Shown here: positions 1-8,877 of the stretch, piece by piece
Layout: each line of letters opens with the position of its first letter
Position numbering within the stretch: the stretch's first letter is position 1
Source: an uncultured Anaerolineae bacterium
GTDB taxonomy: Bacteria > Chloroflexota > Anaerolineae > J036 > Brachytrichaceae
Direction: 5' to 3'
Assembly: GCA_937959265.1 (NCBI GenBank)
Contig: CALGMA010000025.1
Span: forward strand, 1 to 63,307
DNA: 63,307 nucleotides
Program-made: the position numbers and the translations under genes
The notes under the pieces: model-generated
The model's database searches: none
Seen by the model: only the letters and a program-made list of their open reading frames with translations
What the model was told of the DNA's origin: nothing

Positions 1-796
1 TCATCACGCGCCAATCCTGCTTGCGCGGGTAGGTCTGCGTGGCCACGGAGAAGGCGGTGAGACCGAGCTTGGCGAGGATGCGCTGTTCGAGACGCGACGG
101 ATCGGGAATGGGCGATTGGGAATAAGGCTGAGCCTCAGGCAAATCGCTCATCGCCGCTCTGCCGGCGCTCGGCTTTAACAATTCCGCATACGACGCCGAT
201 GTGCCCACTGCGCCTTTGAACCCCTTGCCTTTGATGTCGTCCCGAACGCGTTCGACTTCATCGAGGTCTATCAGCAGGTCTTGCAAGTACTGCGCCAGGC
301 GATAGCCGACGGTGGTCGGCTCGGCCGGCTGCAGGTGAGTGAAGGCCATGGCCGGCAGATCGGCGTATTTCAGCACCTTGCCGGCCAGCGTTCGGATCAG
401 CTCGATCAGCGAAGCATGTACCTGGTTCATCGCTTCGCGCAGGCGCAACGCGTCGGCGTTGTCCTCGATGTCCATCGAGGTCGCGCCGAGATGGATGATG
501 CCGCCGCCGACGGGGCACTGTTCGGCATAAGCGCGCACCTCGGCCATCAAGTCGTGGTGGATCTCGCGCTCGATCTCCAGCGCGCGGGCGATGCTGGCTT
601 CGGTCACCTCCTCCATGTGAGCGCGCAGGTCGTCGGCCTGCTCACGCGCGACGAGGCCCAGCTCGCACTGGGCCTCGGCCAGCGCCACCCAGATTCGGCG
701 CCAGAGCAGCCGCTTGTAGCGTTCGCTCCAGATCGCGCGCATAGCCTCGCTGCCGTAGCGATGAGAGAAGGGCGAAGCGAATATCTCGTTGTTCAT
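1..796 (-). CDS. purB: Adenylosuccinate lyase, N-terminal part (cut by window edge)
   Basis: Cytoplasmic enzyme of purine synthesis that releases fumarate from SAICAR and from adenylosuccinate. Translation of the minus strand starts at ATG 796 (MNNEIFASPFSHRYGS) and stays open to base 1, so about 265 residues are visible and the C-terminal part, with the conserved GSSxMPxKxNP loop of the fumarase/aspartase superfamily, lies outside. Residues about 102-113 read HLGATSMDIEDN, the early signature of this family, preceded by the HHDLMAEVRAYAE segment. It sits 8 bases downstream of the membrane-protein gene on the same strand, so the two may be cotranscribed. The family is clear from these motifs; argininosuccinate lyase is less likely because the His-Asp-Leu-Met-Ala segment is typical of PurB. 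Confidence 0.9.
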   Translation of the reverse strand, partial: MNNEIFASPFSHRYGSEAMRAIWSERYKRLLWRRIWVALAEAQCELGLVAREQADDLRAHMEEVTEASIARALEIEREIHHDLMAEVRAYAEQCPVGGGIIHLGATSMDIEDNADALRLREAMNQVHASLIELIRTLAGKVLKYADLPAMAFTHLQPAEPTTVGYRLAQYLQDLLIDLDEVERVRDDIKGKGFKGAVGTSASYAELLKPSAGRAAMSDLPEAQPYSQSPIPDPSRLEQRILAKLGLTAFSVATQTYPRKQDWRVM

Positions 797-804
797 TGTT
801 GCCC

Positions 805-1632
805 TTAACGCACCTCGAAGTTGGCGACGAATTGCGGCACGCCCCCTAGCGCGACGCGCACCTCATACAGCCCGGATGGGAATCCGCCCGGTGGCGACCA
901 GGATACATACGCCGTGCCCTGGCCGTTCTTCCCCAGTCGGCTGGAGCGAAAGAATACGCTGCCGCCATTGCGGAACCAGGAATGCCGCAGCAGTGCGCTG
1001 GGCGGCACGTCGCGGAAGTCGAAGAAGATATAAATTGTCTCGACACCCCGCGTAAACGTGGTGCCGACGCCGATGGGCGCGCCGCTTGCGTCTACACTGC
1101 TGGCGATTGCGTTGAGCGTCAGGCGCTTGTCCGATGCAACTTGTGCCGCGCTTGGGAGCGTTAGCGCGTCCGCCGGCAGCGCCGGCGCGCTGATCAGCGC
1201 CGACGTTGGCTCTGGGATGGGAGTCGCCGGAGGCGTTGGCCGCGGCGTAGCAGAGGCGGCAGGTCGCGTAGGCGCAATCTCCGCGTTTGTAGCAACGGCC
1301 GGTATAACGCTGAAGACTGTTACAGCCGGTATGACGGCTTCGCCGACCTCAGCGCGGGCGACATCGGCATCGGCCGGCGGTAGTGGCGGCAGTGATCGAA
1401 CAGTTTCATCCGGCAAGGCTCGGCTTATCGCCATCAGTGCGCCGGCCAGCGCGAAGGTCGAGAGCGAGAGGGTCAGCCTTCGCTGGGCGGCGCGCTGCGC
1501 GTTGCGGCGCGGGCCGTAGTAAGCGGCTCGTTGCGCCCAACGGGCAACCCAAATTGCGTTGAGAAAGATGAGGAGCGCGATGAGGGCGATGAGGCCTGCC
1601 GCGATGCCGAGCAGATTCGACGCGGGAACCAC
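805..1632 (-). CDS. Membrane-anchored Ala/Pro-rich protein with C-terminal beta domain
   Basis: Function unknown. I start it at GTG 1632 (VVPASNLLGIAAG...) because the frame upstream encodes a non-protein-like stretch and a TATAAT box lies 9 bases before this GTG, suggesting a very short leader. The 275-residue product has a hydrophobic segment at about residues 4-25, a basic loop, a second hydrophobic segment near 50-65, then about 100 residues rich in Pro, Ala, Thr and Ser. The last 105 residues (LTLNAIASSVDASG ... QFVANFEVR) carry the pattern GTTF..GV..IYIFFDF...W..GG.....G.A.V.W......G.Y.V.., which recurs in Chloroflexota surface proteins. This suggests an extracytoplasmic beta-sandwich on a flexible stalk. 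Gene is transcribed towards purB. Confidence 0.6.
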   Translation of the reverse strand: MVPASNLLGIAAGLIALIALLIFLNAIWVARWAQRAAYYGPRRNAQRAAQRRLTLSLSTFALAGALMAISRALPDETVRSLPPLPPADADVARAEVGEAVIPAVTVFSVIPAVATNAEIAPTRPAASATPRPTPPATPIPEPTSALISAPALPADALTLPSAAQVASDKRLTLNAIASSVDASGAPIGVGTTFTRGVETIYIFFDFRDVPPSALLRHSWFRNGGSVFFRSSRLGKNGQGTAYVSWSPPGGFPSGLYEVRVALGGVPQFVANFEVR

Positions 1633-1802
1633 GACGCCAAAATTATACGAATGCCACCGTGCGGGACTTGCCGAGGGCAGACTGCGCGGTGGCCGACAGT
1701 TGCAGACGACCGGCGACGAGAATGCAGAACGCGGATGCGGTGGGCAAACCAAATACCTTCCTCACCTAATCATAAGGATTGCCGGTTAATAATTGAGCAA
1801 CG

Positions 1803-3275
1803 GTGATTGACCAGCTTAAAGTATTCTTCACGATCAACGACTCGATCGTGCAATTCGTGCACGGCCAGGTCTTCTTCTTGCTGGCGGTGATGATGGGCGT
1901 GCAGTGGTTCATGCAGCGCAGCCGGCTCGAATTAGCCCGCGCCCTGCCCTGGCTGGCCGCGTTCGGCGCGCTGGAAGCGGTCGCCGTGTGGGGCAACGCT
2001 TTCATCCCTTTGCAAGAACGCCTGCTGCCGCCGGATACCATTCAGAACCTGCGCTTCCTGCAATTGCTGGTGCATCTGTTGACTTTCGCCACATTGCTCG
2101 GCTTCGGCCTGCGGCTGAGTGAACCGGCCGTGCCTTCTTGGGCGGCAGTATATGTGCCCCTGGTGGTGGTGCTCGTCGCGACGGCCATCCTAGCTACCAA
2201 CCGCGCGCTGACCAGCGGCGTGGACGTGGTCAACAACGCCACAGTCGAAGCGCTGCTGCGCTACGCGCTCTGCTTGCCTTCAGCGCTGCTGGTCGCCTAT
2301 GGCTTGCGCTTGCAAGCCGGCCGCCTGGTCGGCCCGCTCAAGAATCAGCGCCTGATCAGCGTGCTGCGCGTGGCCGGCTTCGGCTTCATCTTCTACGCGC
2401 TGGTAGAGAGCGTGTTCGTGCCGGCAGCGCCGATCTTCCCCGCCAACGTCATTAACACTGAGTTGCTCTTCGAGGCGACTGGCGTGCCGATCGGCATCTA
2501 CCGCAGTATCGTCGGCGCCATCATTGCGCTGTTTCTGTTCCTGTCGCTGGACGCCTTCCGGATCGAGACCGACCGGCTGAACGAGACACTGCAGCGACAG
2601 CAATTTCTGATGACCGAGCGCGAACGCATCAGCCGCGACCTGCACGATGGCACAATCCAGTCCATTTACGCCGCCGGGTTGATGGTGGACGACGCGCGAC
2701 ACACGATTGAACAATTGGCTGCGCAATCCCACAACGGCGCCGGCCCGCTGGTCGAACGCGCGCGGGAACAATTGGGCGCGGTGTTGTCGGTGCTGAACAA
2801 GACCAACGAGGAGATACGCAGCTACATCTACGATCTGCGCCGCTCGGTGGCCGGAGATGAAGACCTGGCGCGCGGCTTGCTCGACATCGTGACCGAGTTT
2901 CGGATCCGCACCGCGATCCCCACCGACTGGAATGTCGAGGGGTGCGGCAAGGTCCATTTCTCCCCTGAGCAGCGCCAGCATATCTACCAAATCGTGCGTG
3001 AAGCGCTGAGCAACATTGCCCGGCACGCCTCGGCTACGCGCGCCCAGGTGGAGTTGCGCTACGACAACTGCGATGACCGCTCCGGCGCACGGGTTGTGCA
3101 GGTGAAAATTCGTGATAATGGTCGGGGCGTCGTCCAGCCGGCTATACGCGCTGGGCGCGGACTGCTCAATATGCGCGAGCGCGCCGCGCTGCTGAACGCG
3201 GACTTCAATCTGGAAAGCGAGCCGGGCAGAGGCACAACGGTAACTTTGGTGATAAAACAGTTGGACGACAAGTGA
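1803..3275 (+). CDS. Membrane sensor histidine kinase, NarL-system type
   Basis: Sensor kinase that should autophosphorylate and pass phosphate to the regulator encoded directly downstream (1 base apart). It begins with GTG 1803. Residues 1-250 form about seven hydrophobic helices (for example 21-37, 50-64, 88-104, 115-131, 155-168, 187-203, 232-248) with no recognisable periplasmic sensor domain. The HisKA_3 dimerisation box [20 protein letters not shown] (271-290) places the phosphorylated His at 281. The C-terminal ATPase domain has [11 protein letters not shown] (N box), DNGRGV (G1) and [14 protein letters not shown]. The signal cannot be told from sequence; the 7-TM head is like other 7TM-type or MASE-like sensors. 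Confidence 0.9.
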   Translation: MIDQLKVFFTINDSIVQFVHGQVFFLLAVMMGVQWFMQRSRLELARALPWLAAFGALEAVAVWGNAFIPLQERLLPPDTIQNLRFLQLLVHLLTFATLLGFGLRLSEPAVPSWAAVYVPLVVVLVATAILATNRALTSGVDVVNNATVEALLRYALCLPSALLVAYGLRLQAGRLVGPLKNQRLISVLRVAGFGFIFYALVESVFVPAAPIFPANVINTELLFEATGVPIGIYRSIVGAIIALFLFLSLDAFRIETDRLNETLQRQQFLMTERERISRDLHDGTIQSIYAAGLMVDDARHTIEQLAAQSHNGAGPLVERAREQLGAVLSVLNKTNEEIRSYIYDLRRSVAGDEDLARGLLDIVTEFRIRTAIPTDWNVEGCGKVHFSPEQRQHIYQIVREALSNIARHASATRAQVELRYDNCDDRSGARVVQVKIRDNGRGVVQPAIRAGRGLLNMRERAALLNADFNLESEPGRGTTVTLVIKQLDDK

Positions 3276-3276
3276 T

Positions 3277-3930
3277 ATGGCGAGGTTGCGCTTGATCTTA
3301 GTGGACGATCACGAAGTGGTGCGGATTGGACTGCGCACGTTGTTGGCGCGCCACCCTGACTTCGAGGTCGTGGATGAGGCGGCGACCGGTCAGGAGGCCG
3401 TGCGCAAAGCGCTAATGCACCGGCCGGACATCGTCATCATGGATGTCCGGCTGAGCGGCATGAGCGGCATCGAAGCCTGCCGCGAGATCACCCAAGCCGC
3501 GCCCAACATCAAGGTGATCATGCTCACGTCCTATGGCGACGACGACACGTTATTCGAGAGCATCGCCGCCGGCGCATCGGGCTATGTGCTCAAGCAAATC
3601 GGCAGCGATGAGCTGATCCGCTCGATCGAGAACGTGGGGCGGGGCGAGGCGTCGCTCGACCCAACGACGACCTCGCGGGTGTTTGCCCGCATGCGCGAGA
3701 TCGCTCGCAAGCGCGAAGAGAGCGCGTTTGCGCTGCTCACCGAGCAGGAGCTGCGCGTGCTGGCGCATCTGGCCGAAGGTCGCACCAATCGCGAGATCGC
3801 CGACATCCTGGTGTTGGGCGAAGGCACGGTGCGCAACTATGTCAGCAGCATCTTTGCCAAGCTGCACGTGAACAACCGCGCGGAGGCAGCGGCTTACGCC
3901 GCGGCGCACAACATTCGAGATTACCTGTAG
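3277..3930 (+). CDS. NarL/FixJ-family response regulator
   Basis: Two-domain DNA-binding regulator partnered with the kinase just upstream. The receiver domain (1-120) shows the acidic pair DD at 10-11, the phosphoacceptor Asp at 56 in [12 protein letters not shown], Thr/Ser in MLTSYGDDD and the conserved Lys in GYVLKQI. The LuxR-type helix-turn-helix spans about 150-206 ([23 protein letters not shown] then [16 protein letters not shown]). Length (217 residues) is normal for the family. The kinase-regulator pair is translationally close; aldehyde dehydrogenase follows after 41 bases and may be a target or operon partner, but this is inference. Confidence 0.93.
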   Translation: MARLRLILVDDHEVVRIGLRTLLARHPDFEVVDEAATGQEAVRKALMHRPDIVIMDVRLSGMSGIEACREITQAAPNIKVIMLTSYGDDDTLFESIAAGASGYVLKQIGSDELIRSIENVGRGEASLDPTTTSRVFARMREIARKREESAFALLTEQELRVLAHLAEGRTNREIADILVLGEGTVRNYVSSIFAKLHVNNRAEAAAYAAAHNIRDYL

Positions 3931-3971
3931 CCGCGAAACGCGCCCAGCGCGCATTTCGCCCCTTAACTGTT

Positions 3972-5429
3972 ATGGAGAAACTGCACTACATCAACGGGCA
4001 ATTTACCCGAGGCGTCAGCACGGAGGTCATCGCTGTGGACAACCCGGCCAATGGCCTAATCATCGGCCATGTGCCGCTGGGCACGCCGGAAGATGTGGAC
4101 GCTGCTGTGCGAGCGGCCAAAGATGCGTTCGACGCCTGGAAGCGCGTCAGCGCCAGCGAGAAGGCCGAGCTATTGCACGAAGCCAGCCGCAAGATGCGCA
4201 CCCACGCCCACGAGATCGTTGAGCTGCTCACGCGCGAGGAGGGCAAACCCCTTAGCGAGAACGAGGAGGAGGTCGTCTGGACCTATTCGACCTTCGACTA
4301 CTACGCCGAACTAGGCCGGCATTCGCGCGGCCGCGTGTTACCGAGCACCGAGGACGGTGTGCTGAACATGGTGATCAAGGAGCCATACGGTGTGGTGGGT
4401 TGCATCGTGCCGTGGAACTATCCGCTGCTGTTGCTAGCTTGGAAGGTCGCGCCGGCGCTGGCTGCCGGCAACACCGTCGTCATCAAGCCCAGCGAGATGA
4501 CGCCGCTCACCGCGCTGCAACTGTGCGAAGTCGCCTTCGACCATCTGCCGCCCGGCGTGGTCAACGTGGTGACGGGCGATGGACGCACCGGCGAAGCGCT
4601 GGTGCGCCACCCAGACGTGCCGATGATCGCCTTCACCGGCTCGCTGAGCACCGGTCAAAAGATCGCCAGCATTGCTGCGCCGATGATGAAGAAGACGCAC
4701 TTCGAGCTGGGCGGCAAAGACGCCTTCGTGATCGCCGATGACGCCGATTCCGAGCTGGCCGCGCGCGCCGTGGCCTACGCCGCGCTGATCAACGCCGGCC
4801 AGGTATGCACCAGCACCGAGCGCGTCTACGTGCCGCAGCGCCTGGCGGCGCACTTCACCGATCAACTGGTGGACTTGGTGAAGTCACTCCGCCTGGGCGA
4901 CGGCATGGACGCCGATACCGACATCGGCCCGATGATCGGCGACAAGTACCGGCAGAAGGTCATGGATCACATCGCCGATGCCAAAGCCAAAGGCGCCCGC
5001 GTGCTGACCGGTGGGCGCGCGCCGGATCGCCCCGGCTACTTCCACGAACCTACGGTCTTGATTGACGTGAACCACAGCATGAAAATCATGACCGAAGAGA
5101 CGTTCGGGCCGGTCATCCCCTTGATGACCTACGACAATTTCGAGGAAGCGATCCGCCTGGCCAACGACAGCATCTATGGCCTGGGCGCGTGCCTCTACAC
5201 CAGCGACGCCAAAAAGGCCCGCCGCTTCTTCGAGGATGTGAAGGCCGGCACGATCTGGATCAACGACCCGTTGACCGACAACTATGCCGGGCCGTTTGGC
5301 GGAATGAAGTACACCGGCGGCGGGCGCGAGTTGGGCGAAGAGGGGCTGGACGAGTTCCGCGAGACCAAGCACGTGCACTGGGACATCGAGGCGCGGCCCA
5401 AGCCGTGGTGGCTGCCGTATCACAAATAG
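3972..5429 (+). CDS. NAD(P)-dependent aldehyde dehydrogenase
   Basis: Oxidises an aldehyde to the carboxylic acid in the cytoplasm. Of 485 residues, the key family features are all present: Asn149 in VPWNYPL, the cofactor-binding TVVIKPSE (168-175), FTGSLSTGQ (221-229), the general base Glu245 in FELGGKD and the nucleophile Cys279 in NAGQVCTSTERVYVP. A downstream EETFGPVIPL segment completes the fold. The sequence resembles betaine-aldehyde, lactaldehyde and succinate-semialdehyde dehydrogenases; substrate cannot be fixed. A FucU/RbsD-type sugar mutarotase follows about 100 bases later, so a role in oxidation of lactaldehyde from deoxysugar breakdown is possible but unproven. Confidence 0.92.
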   Translation: MEKLHYINGQFTRGVSTEVIAVDNPANGLIIGHVPLGTPEDVDAAVRAAKDAFDAWKRVSASEKAELLHEASRKMRTHAHEIVELLTREEGKPLSENEEEVVWTYSTFDYYAELGRHSRGRVLPSTEDGVLNMVIKEPYGVVGCIVPWNYPLLLLAWKVAPALAAGNTVVIKPSEMTPLTALQLCEVAFDHLPPGVVNVVTGDGRTGEALVRHPDVPMIAFTGSLSTGQKIASIAAPMMKKTHFELGGKDAFVIADDADSELAARAVAYAALINAGQVCTSTERVYVPQRLAAHFTDQLVDLVKSLRLGDGMDADTDIGPMIGDKYRQKVMDHIADAKAKGARVLTGGRAPDRPGYFHEPTVLIDVNHSMKIMTEETFGPVIPLMTYDNFEEAIRLANDSIYGLGACLYTSDAKKARRFFEDVKAGTIWINDPLTDNYAGPFGGMKYTGGGRELGEEGLDEFRETKHVHWDIEARPKPWWLPYHK

Positions 5430-5533
5430 GTCGTCCACGAGCGACGCGCGCGGCAGTTGCGCAGTCGCGTGTAACACGCAGCGCTAAGCGCCTTGAGTCT
5501 TTGCGGCTTTGTGATAAAAACGCGAGTGCAACG

Positions 5534-5953
5534 ATGCTGAAGTACAACCTGCTACACCCTGAAATCCTCGAAGCGCTCGGTGGGGCCGGCCACGGCTCCA
5601 AAATCCTCATCGCCGATGGCAACTACCCATTCAGCACGCGAGCGCATCCTGCAGCGCGGCGCGTATATCTCAACTTGGCGCCGGGCTTGGTGAATGCCGT
5701 GGATGTGCTGCGCGTGTTGGTGGGAGCAATCCCCATCGAGGCCGCCGACGTCATGCTCACGGCTGAAGGCAAGGAAGCGCCCATCATCGCCGAGTTCCGG
5801 GCGTTGCTCCCGGAGGGCGTACCGGTGCACGGACATGACCGTTTTGCGTTCTATGATCTGTGCCGCGACCCCGACACGGCGCTGGTCATCGCCACCGGCG
5901 AACAGCGCGTTTACGCTAACATCCTGCTCACGGTCGGCGTGGTGAAGCCGTGA
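5534..5953 (+). CDS. RbsD/FucU-family sugar mutarotase
   Basis: Small cytoplasmic enzyme (139 residues) that interconverts anomers of fucose or ribose. Start ATG 5534 gives MLKYNLLHPEILEALGGAGHG; His20 and Asp28 in GHGSKILIADGNYP are the conserved catalytic and ligand residues, and the C-terminal YANILLTVGVV is typical of the family. The internal segment LNLAPGLVNAVDVL fits FucU better than RbsD, though the two are hard to separate by eye. It follows the aldehyde dehydrogenase on the same strand and is followed by a strong stem-loop. Confidence 0.85.
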   Translation: MLKYNLLHPEILEALGGAGHGSKILIADGNYPFSTRAHPAARRVYLNLAPGLVNAVDVLRVLVGAIPIEAADVMLTAEGKEAPIIAEFRALLPEGVPVHGHDRFAFYDLCRDPDTALVIATGEQRVYANILLTVGVVKP

Positions 5954-5959
5954 GCTTGG

Positions 5960-5990
5960 GGCGCCCGACGTGGGGAGCACATCGGGCGCC
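5960..5990. terminator. Stem-loop between convergent genes
   Basis: GGCGCCCGA (5960-5968) pairs perfectly with TCGGGCGCC (5982-5990). It lies between the ends of the plus-strand mutarotase and the minus-strand ccmE, where a bidirectional terminator would be expected. The T-tract on either side is short (TTCGTCATCT on plus), so strength is uncertain. Confidence 0.6.
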
Positions 5991-5998
5991 TTCGTCAT

Positions 5999-6448
5999 CT
6001 ACTTGCTAGCCTCTTTGGCCGTGTTCTCGTACTTGGTCGGGCACTGCAATAGCAACGCGTCGGGCGAATTACCGGCGTAGAACTTGCCGTCGCTGTTCAC
6101 TTTGCCGGTGACGATCGCGCGCGCTTCGTGCATCAGCGTGTCGGGCTTCACCCCGCGATACACCACTCGGACGCGCTGCGCGTCGGGAAGGTTAGCGGCG
6201 AGATCTTCGCGCGCGTGCACGACGTCGAACTCCAAATGCAGCGAATTGGGGTCGTAAACGATGCTATCGCCGACCACCCAGCCGATCAACTTGAGCGACC
6301 GATCCGGCGCGATCTGGCCGGCGCGCTGCCTGGCCAACAGGTCGTTGACCTGCACCTCCATGCTGCTGTTGCCCATGATGGTGAAGACCATCACGGCGAT
6401 CACCGCTGCGATTATTAGGCCGATGCCGAACACGAATTTGGGTTTCAT
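5999..6448 (-). CDS. ccmE: Cytochrome c maturation haem chaperone CcmE, CxxxY type
   Basis: Membrane-anchored haem chaperone of the system I cytochrome c maturation pathway; it carries haem covalently on the outer face of the membrane before delivery to apocytochromes. The 149-residue product has an N-terminal anchor (about 5-25, FVFGIGLIIAAVIAVMVF), an OB-fold body with RSLKLIGWVVGDSI and VVYRGVKPDT, and near the C-terminus LLLQCPTKYEN. In E. coli-type CcmE the haem-binding motif is HxxxY; here it is Cys136-Pro-Thr-Lys-Tyr140, the CxxxY variant known from Desulfovibrio and archaea. No other ccm gene is adjacent, so it is an orphan in this window. Confidence 0.88.
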   Translation of the reverse strand: MKPKFVFGIGLIIAAVIAVMVFTIMGNSSMEVQVNDLLARQRAGQIAPDRSLKLIGWVVGDSIVYDPNSLHLEFDVVHAREDLAANLPDAQRVRVVYRGVKPDTLMHEARAIVTGKVNSDGKFYAGNSPDALLLQCPTKYENTAKEASK

Positions 6449-6551
6449 CTGCCACCTCTTCTGCGTTAACCATTGTATGCAATCGGGCTGAGACGCAAGT
6501 GAGTTTCATCACGCCATCCGCAGAACGTTTGATGGGTTCTCCAAGTCGGAC

Positions 6552-7847
6552 TCATGGCCGCCAGAGCGTGCCGTCAGGCAGCCGGCTCTGCGTCCAGTAG
6601 ATCACGCCGCCCTTGAACTGTCCCGTATCGCCGTGGATGGGGTATTTCGCTGCTAGTTTCTCGTCAATGTCGATGCCTAGGCCGGGCTTATCGTTTGCAT
6701 AAAGGTAGCCGTCGCGCAGCTCTGGGCAGCCGGGGAACACCTCCGGCAGCGGGTCGGGGAAGCCGCTGAACTCCTGGATGCCGAAGTTGTGCAGGTGCAG
6801 GTCGAGGTGCACGTTGGCCGCGTGGCCCACCGGCGACACATCCCCCGGCCCGTGCCAGGCCGTGCGCACGCCGAAGGCCTCGCACAGCGCTGCCAGCTTG
6901 CGCGCCGGCGTGATTCCGCCAATGGCGCTGATGTGCACGCGGATGAAGTCAATCAACTGTTCGGTGATCAGCGGCTTCCACTCCAGCGGATGGGTGAACA
7001 ACTCGCCCATTGCCAGCGGCACGGTAGCGTGTTGCCGGATTCGCCGGAACCACTCGATGTCCTCTGGCGCCAGGGCATCTTCCAAGAAGAAGAGCCGATA
7101 GGGTTCCAATCGCTTCGCGAAGCGCACCGCTTCGATCGGGGGCAGGCGTTCGTGCACATCGTGCAGCAGCGGCGTCTCGAACCCAATTCGGCTGCGGACG
7201 TAGTCGAACATCTTCTCGACCGACAGCACGTACACGTCCGGGTCGTAGTATTCGCCCGGCAGCGCTCCTTCGGGGCTGCGCGCCTGACCCTTAATGCCGC
7301 CGTATACGCCGACGTTGTTGTAGGGTTTCTCCTGCGCGCGCCTGCCGAGGGCTTCATCTTGCTTGGCCAGCCCGCCATAGCCGCCGAGCTGGCAGCGGAT
7401 GTACATGATGCCCTGCTCCTTGAGGCGATAGACGTTGTCTAGCACTTCCTGTGGGTCGCGTCCGTCGGCGTGGCGATAGACGGCGACGCCGTCCCGGCTT
7501 TTGCCGCCCAGCAAGTCGTAGAGCGGCATGTTCGCCAGTTTGCCCTTGATGTCCCACAGCGCTTGATCCACGCCGCTGATGGCGTTGTTCAGCGCCGGCC
7601 CATTGCGCCAGTAGCTGTTCTGGTAGCACAGTTGCCAGATATCCTCGATACGCGCAACGTCGCGACCGAGCAACAGCGGCTTGAGATAGTCCTCGACTGC
7701 CGCTTTGACCAGCGTGAGGCGCTGGGTGAAGGTGGCGCACCCGACGCCGTATAAGCCGGCATCGGAGGTTTCGACTTTGACCACGGCCAGGCCGATGCCG
7801 GCCGGCGCGGTCAGGATGCATTTGACGTTCGTGATCGTGATTGGCAT
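6552..7847 (-). CDS. Enolase-superfamily sugar acid dehydratase, ManD (RspA) type
   Basis: Probable D-mannonate or D-gluconate dehydratase yielding 2-keto-3-deoxygluconate. I start at ATG 7847 (MPITITNVKCILTAPAG), since the upstream in-frame extension lacks family resemblance; the product has 431 residues. Metal and catalytic residues expected for ManD are visible in order: DVHERLPP (Asp and His), FFLEDALAPED (Glu), MGELFTHPLEW (Glu), RVHISAIGGIT (Arg/His), TAWHGPGDVSP (His) and QEFSG (Glu). Specificity within the family varies from mannonate to gluconate and to very low activity, so the exact substrate is uncertain. It is separated from the sulfur operon downstream on the plus axis by a strong stem-loop. 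Confidence 0.85.
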   Translation of the reverse strand: MPITITNVKCILTAPAGIGLAVVKVETSDAGLYGVGCATFTQRLTLVKAAVEDYLKPLLLGRDVARIEDIWQLCYQNSYWRNGPALNNAISGVDQALWDIKGKLANMPLYDLLGGKSRDGVAVYRHADGRDPQEVLDNVYRLKEQGIMYIRCQLGGYGGLAKQDEALGRRAQEKPYNNVGVYGGIKGQARSPEGALPGEYYDPDVYVLSVEKMFDYVRSRIGFETPLLHDVHERLPPIEAVRFAKRLEPYRLFFLEDALAPEDIEWFRRIRQHATVPLAMGELFTHPLEWKPLITEQLIDFIRVHISAIGGITPARKLAALCEAFGVRTAWHGPGDVSPVGHAANVHLDLHLHNFGIQEFSGFPDPLPEVFPGCPELRDGYLYANDKPGLGIDIDEKLAAKYPIHGDTGQFKGGVIYWTQSRLPDGTLWRP

Positions 7848-7900
7848 AGAACAATCCGCTCCAACCTGATTAAACGCGATGCCTGCCGAAAAGCAACAGT

Positions 7901-7933
7901 TCGGGTGGCGAAGGCAGCCCCTTCGCCACCCGA
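7901..7933 (-). terminator. Strong stem-loop at the end of the sulfur operon
   Basis: TCGGGTGGCGAAGG (7901-7914) pairs with CCTTCGCCACCCGA (7920-7933): 14 perfect base pairs with a 5-base loop. On the minus strand it lies about 50 bases after the dsrE2 stop and is followed by AACTGTTGCTTTTCGG, so it may end the operon's transcript or protect its 3' end. Confidence 0.7.
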
Positions 7934-7982
7934 TGAGCATTTCTGGATGGGCGCTGAGCCTGGTCGTTTGCCGCGCCGAGCG

Positions 7983-8486
7983 TCAGATGAAGATGATCTG
8001 CGCGCCGTCGGTCATGTCAATGAAGTCGGCAGCGGTGACGATGCCGGCCACGCCGTCCACGAAGTCCTCCGGCTTCAGCCCCATCATGTCCACCGAGAGC
8101 TTGCACGCATAGAGCTTGGCGCCGCCGTCCACCAACATCTGCAGATATTCGCTCACCGGCGGCACACCCAGGGCCTTCATTTTGTCCTTCATCAGCTTGG
8201 TGGCCAGCGCGGTCATGCCGGGCAATACGCCGACTACATTGGGGATGCCGGCGTTGTCGGCGCGAATGCCCATCATGCTCATCTTCATGCTGGTGTTGCC
8301 GACTGGGGCGATCTCCAGATGGTCCTGGCGCGATTTGCGGATAATGTCCAGCCCCCAGAACGTGAAGAAAATCGTCACGTCTATGCCGTTGCCCAGCGCC
8401 GCCCAGCCCATCACCAGCGCCGGATAGGCCATGTCAAGTGTGCCTTTGGAGCAGATGAAGGCCATTTTGCGCGTTTCGTCCGTCAT
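7983..8486 (-). CDS. DsrE2-like sulfur-carrier protein (DsrE/DsrF family)
   Basis: Last gene of the five-gene sulfur cluster. The 167-residue protein has the DsrE/F-like fold: MAFICSKGTLDMAYPAL at the N-terminus with Cys12 in the position of the persulfide-bearing Cys, IDVTIFFTFWGLDII, a helical MGIRADNAGIPNVVGVLPG region, and LYACKLSVDMMGL with a second Cys. These are typical of DsrE2 proteins that accept and hand on sulfane sulfur. Some homologues have a membrane helix; here hydrophobic stretches are short and amphipathic. It lies 15 bases after the TusE-like gene, with which it presumably exchanges sulfur. The upstream sequence GGAGGCTCGAA provides a ribosome site. Confidence 0.88.
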   Translation of the reverse strand: MTDETRKMAFICSKGTLDMAYPALVMGWAALGNGIDVTIFFTFWGLDIIRKSRQDHLEIAPVGNTSMKMSMMGIRADNAGIPNVVGVLPGMTALATKLMKDKMKALGVPPVSEYLQMLVDGGAKLYACKLSVDMMGLKPEDFVDGVAGIVTAADFIDMTDGAQIIFI

Positions 8487-8501
8487 TTCGAGCCTCCTTC
8501 T

Positions 8502-8816
8502 TTACACGCACCCTTCCGGCTTGCCCAGCCCTGCGATGTGCGCCACCTTTTTGGCCGGTCCTTTGGGGAAGAGCGCAAACATTTCCTTCGTGCTGATGCC
8601 CGTGCCGGCGGTGATCTGCCGCAGCGTCGGCGAACGCCCGTTCACAGCGTTCCGGCGGCACCACTCGATCACCTTCCAATGCTCCGGCGTCAGCTCCGCG
8701 ATGCCCTCTTCCTTCGCAATTTCGACTGCGATCTCTTTCGTCCATTCGTCTGGCGAGAGGAGGAACCCCTCCTCGTTCACCTGAACGGTCTTGCCTGAGA
8801 TTACTCGCGTGGTCAT
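8502..8816 (-). CDS. TusE/DsrC-family sulfur relay protein with one C-terminal Cys
   Basis: Small cytoplasmic sulfur carrier of 104 residues. The start ATG 8816 (MTTRVISGKTVQVNEEGF) has an excellent ribosome site, AGGAGGTGAAT, and is preferred over an in-frame ATG ten codons upstream. Family features include EGFLLSPDEWTKEIA, LTPEHWKVIEWCR, SPTLRQITAGTG and the terminal arm AGLGKPEGCV. The penultimate Cys (Cys-A) is present, but the second Cys eleven positions before it, diagnostic of true DsrC, is replaced by Ala. This places the protein in the TusE-like or regulatory class rather than DsrC of dissimilatory sulfite reduction. Confidence 0.88.
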   Translation of the reverse strand: MTTRVISGKTVQVNEEGFLLSPDEWTKEIAVEIAKEEGIAELTPEHWKVIEWCRRNAVNGRSPTLRQITAGTGISTKEMFALFPKGPAKKVAHIAGLGKPEGCV

Positions 8817-8877
8817 ATTCACCTCCTGGCCAGGCGCAACTTGCAACCTGTAACCTGTAACCTGTAACTGATAACGC

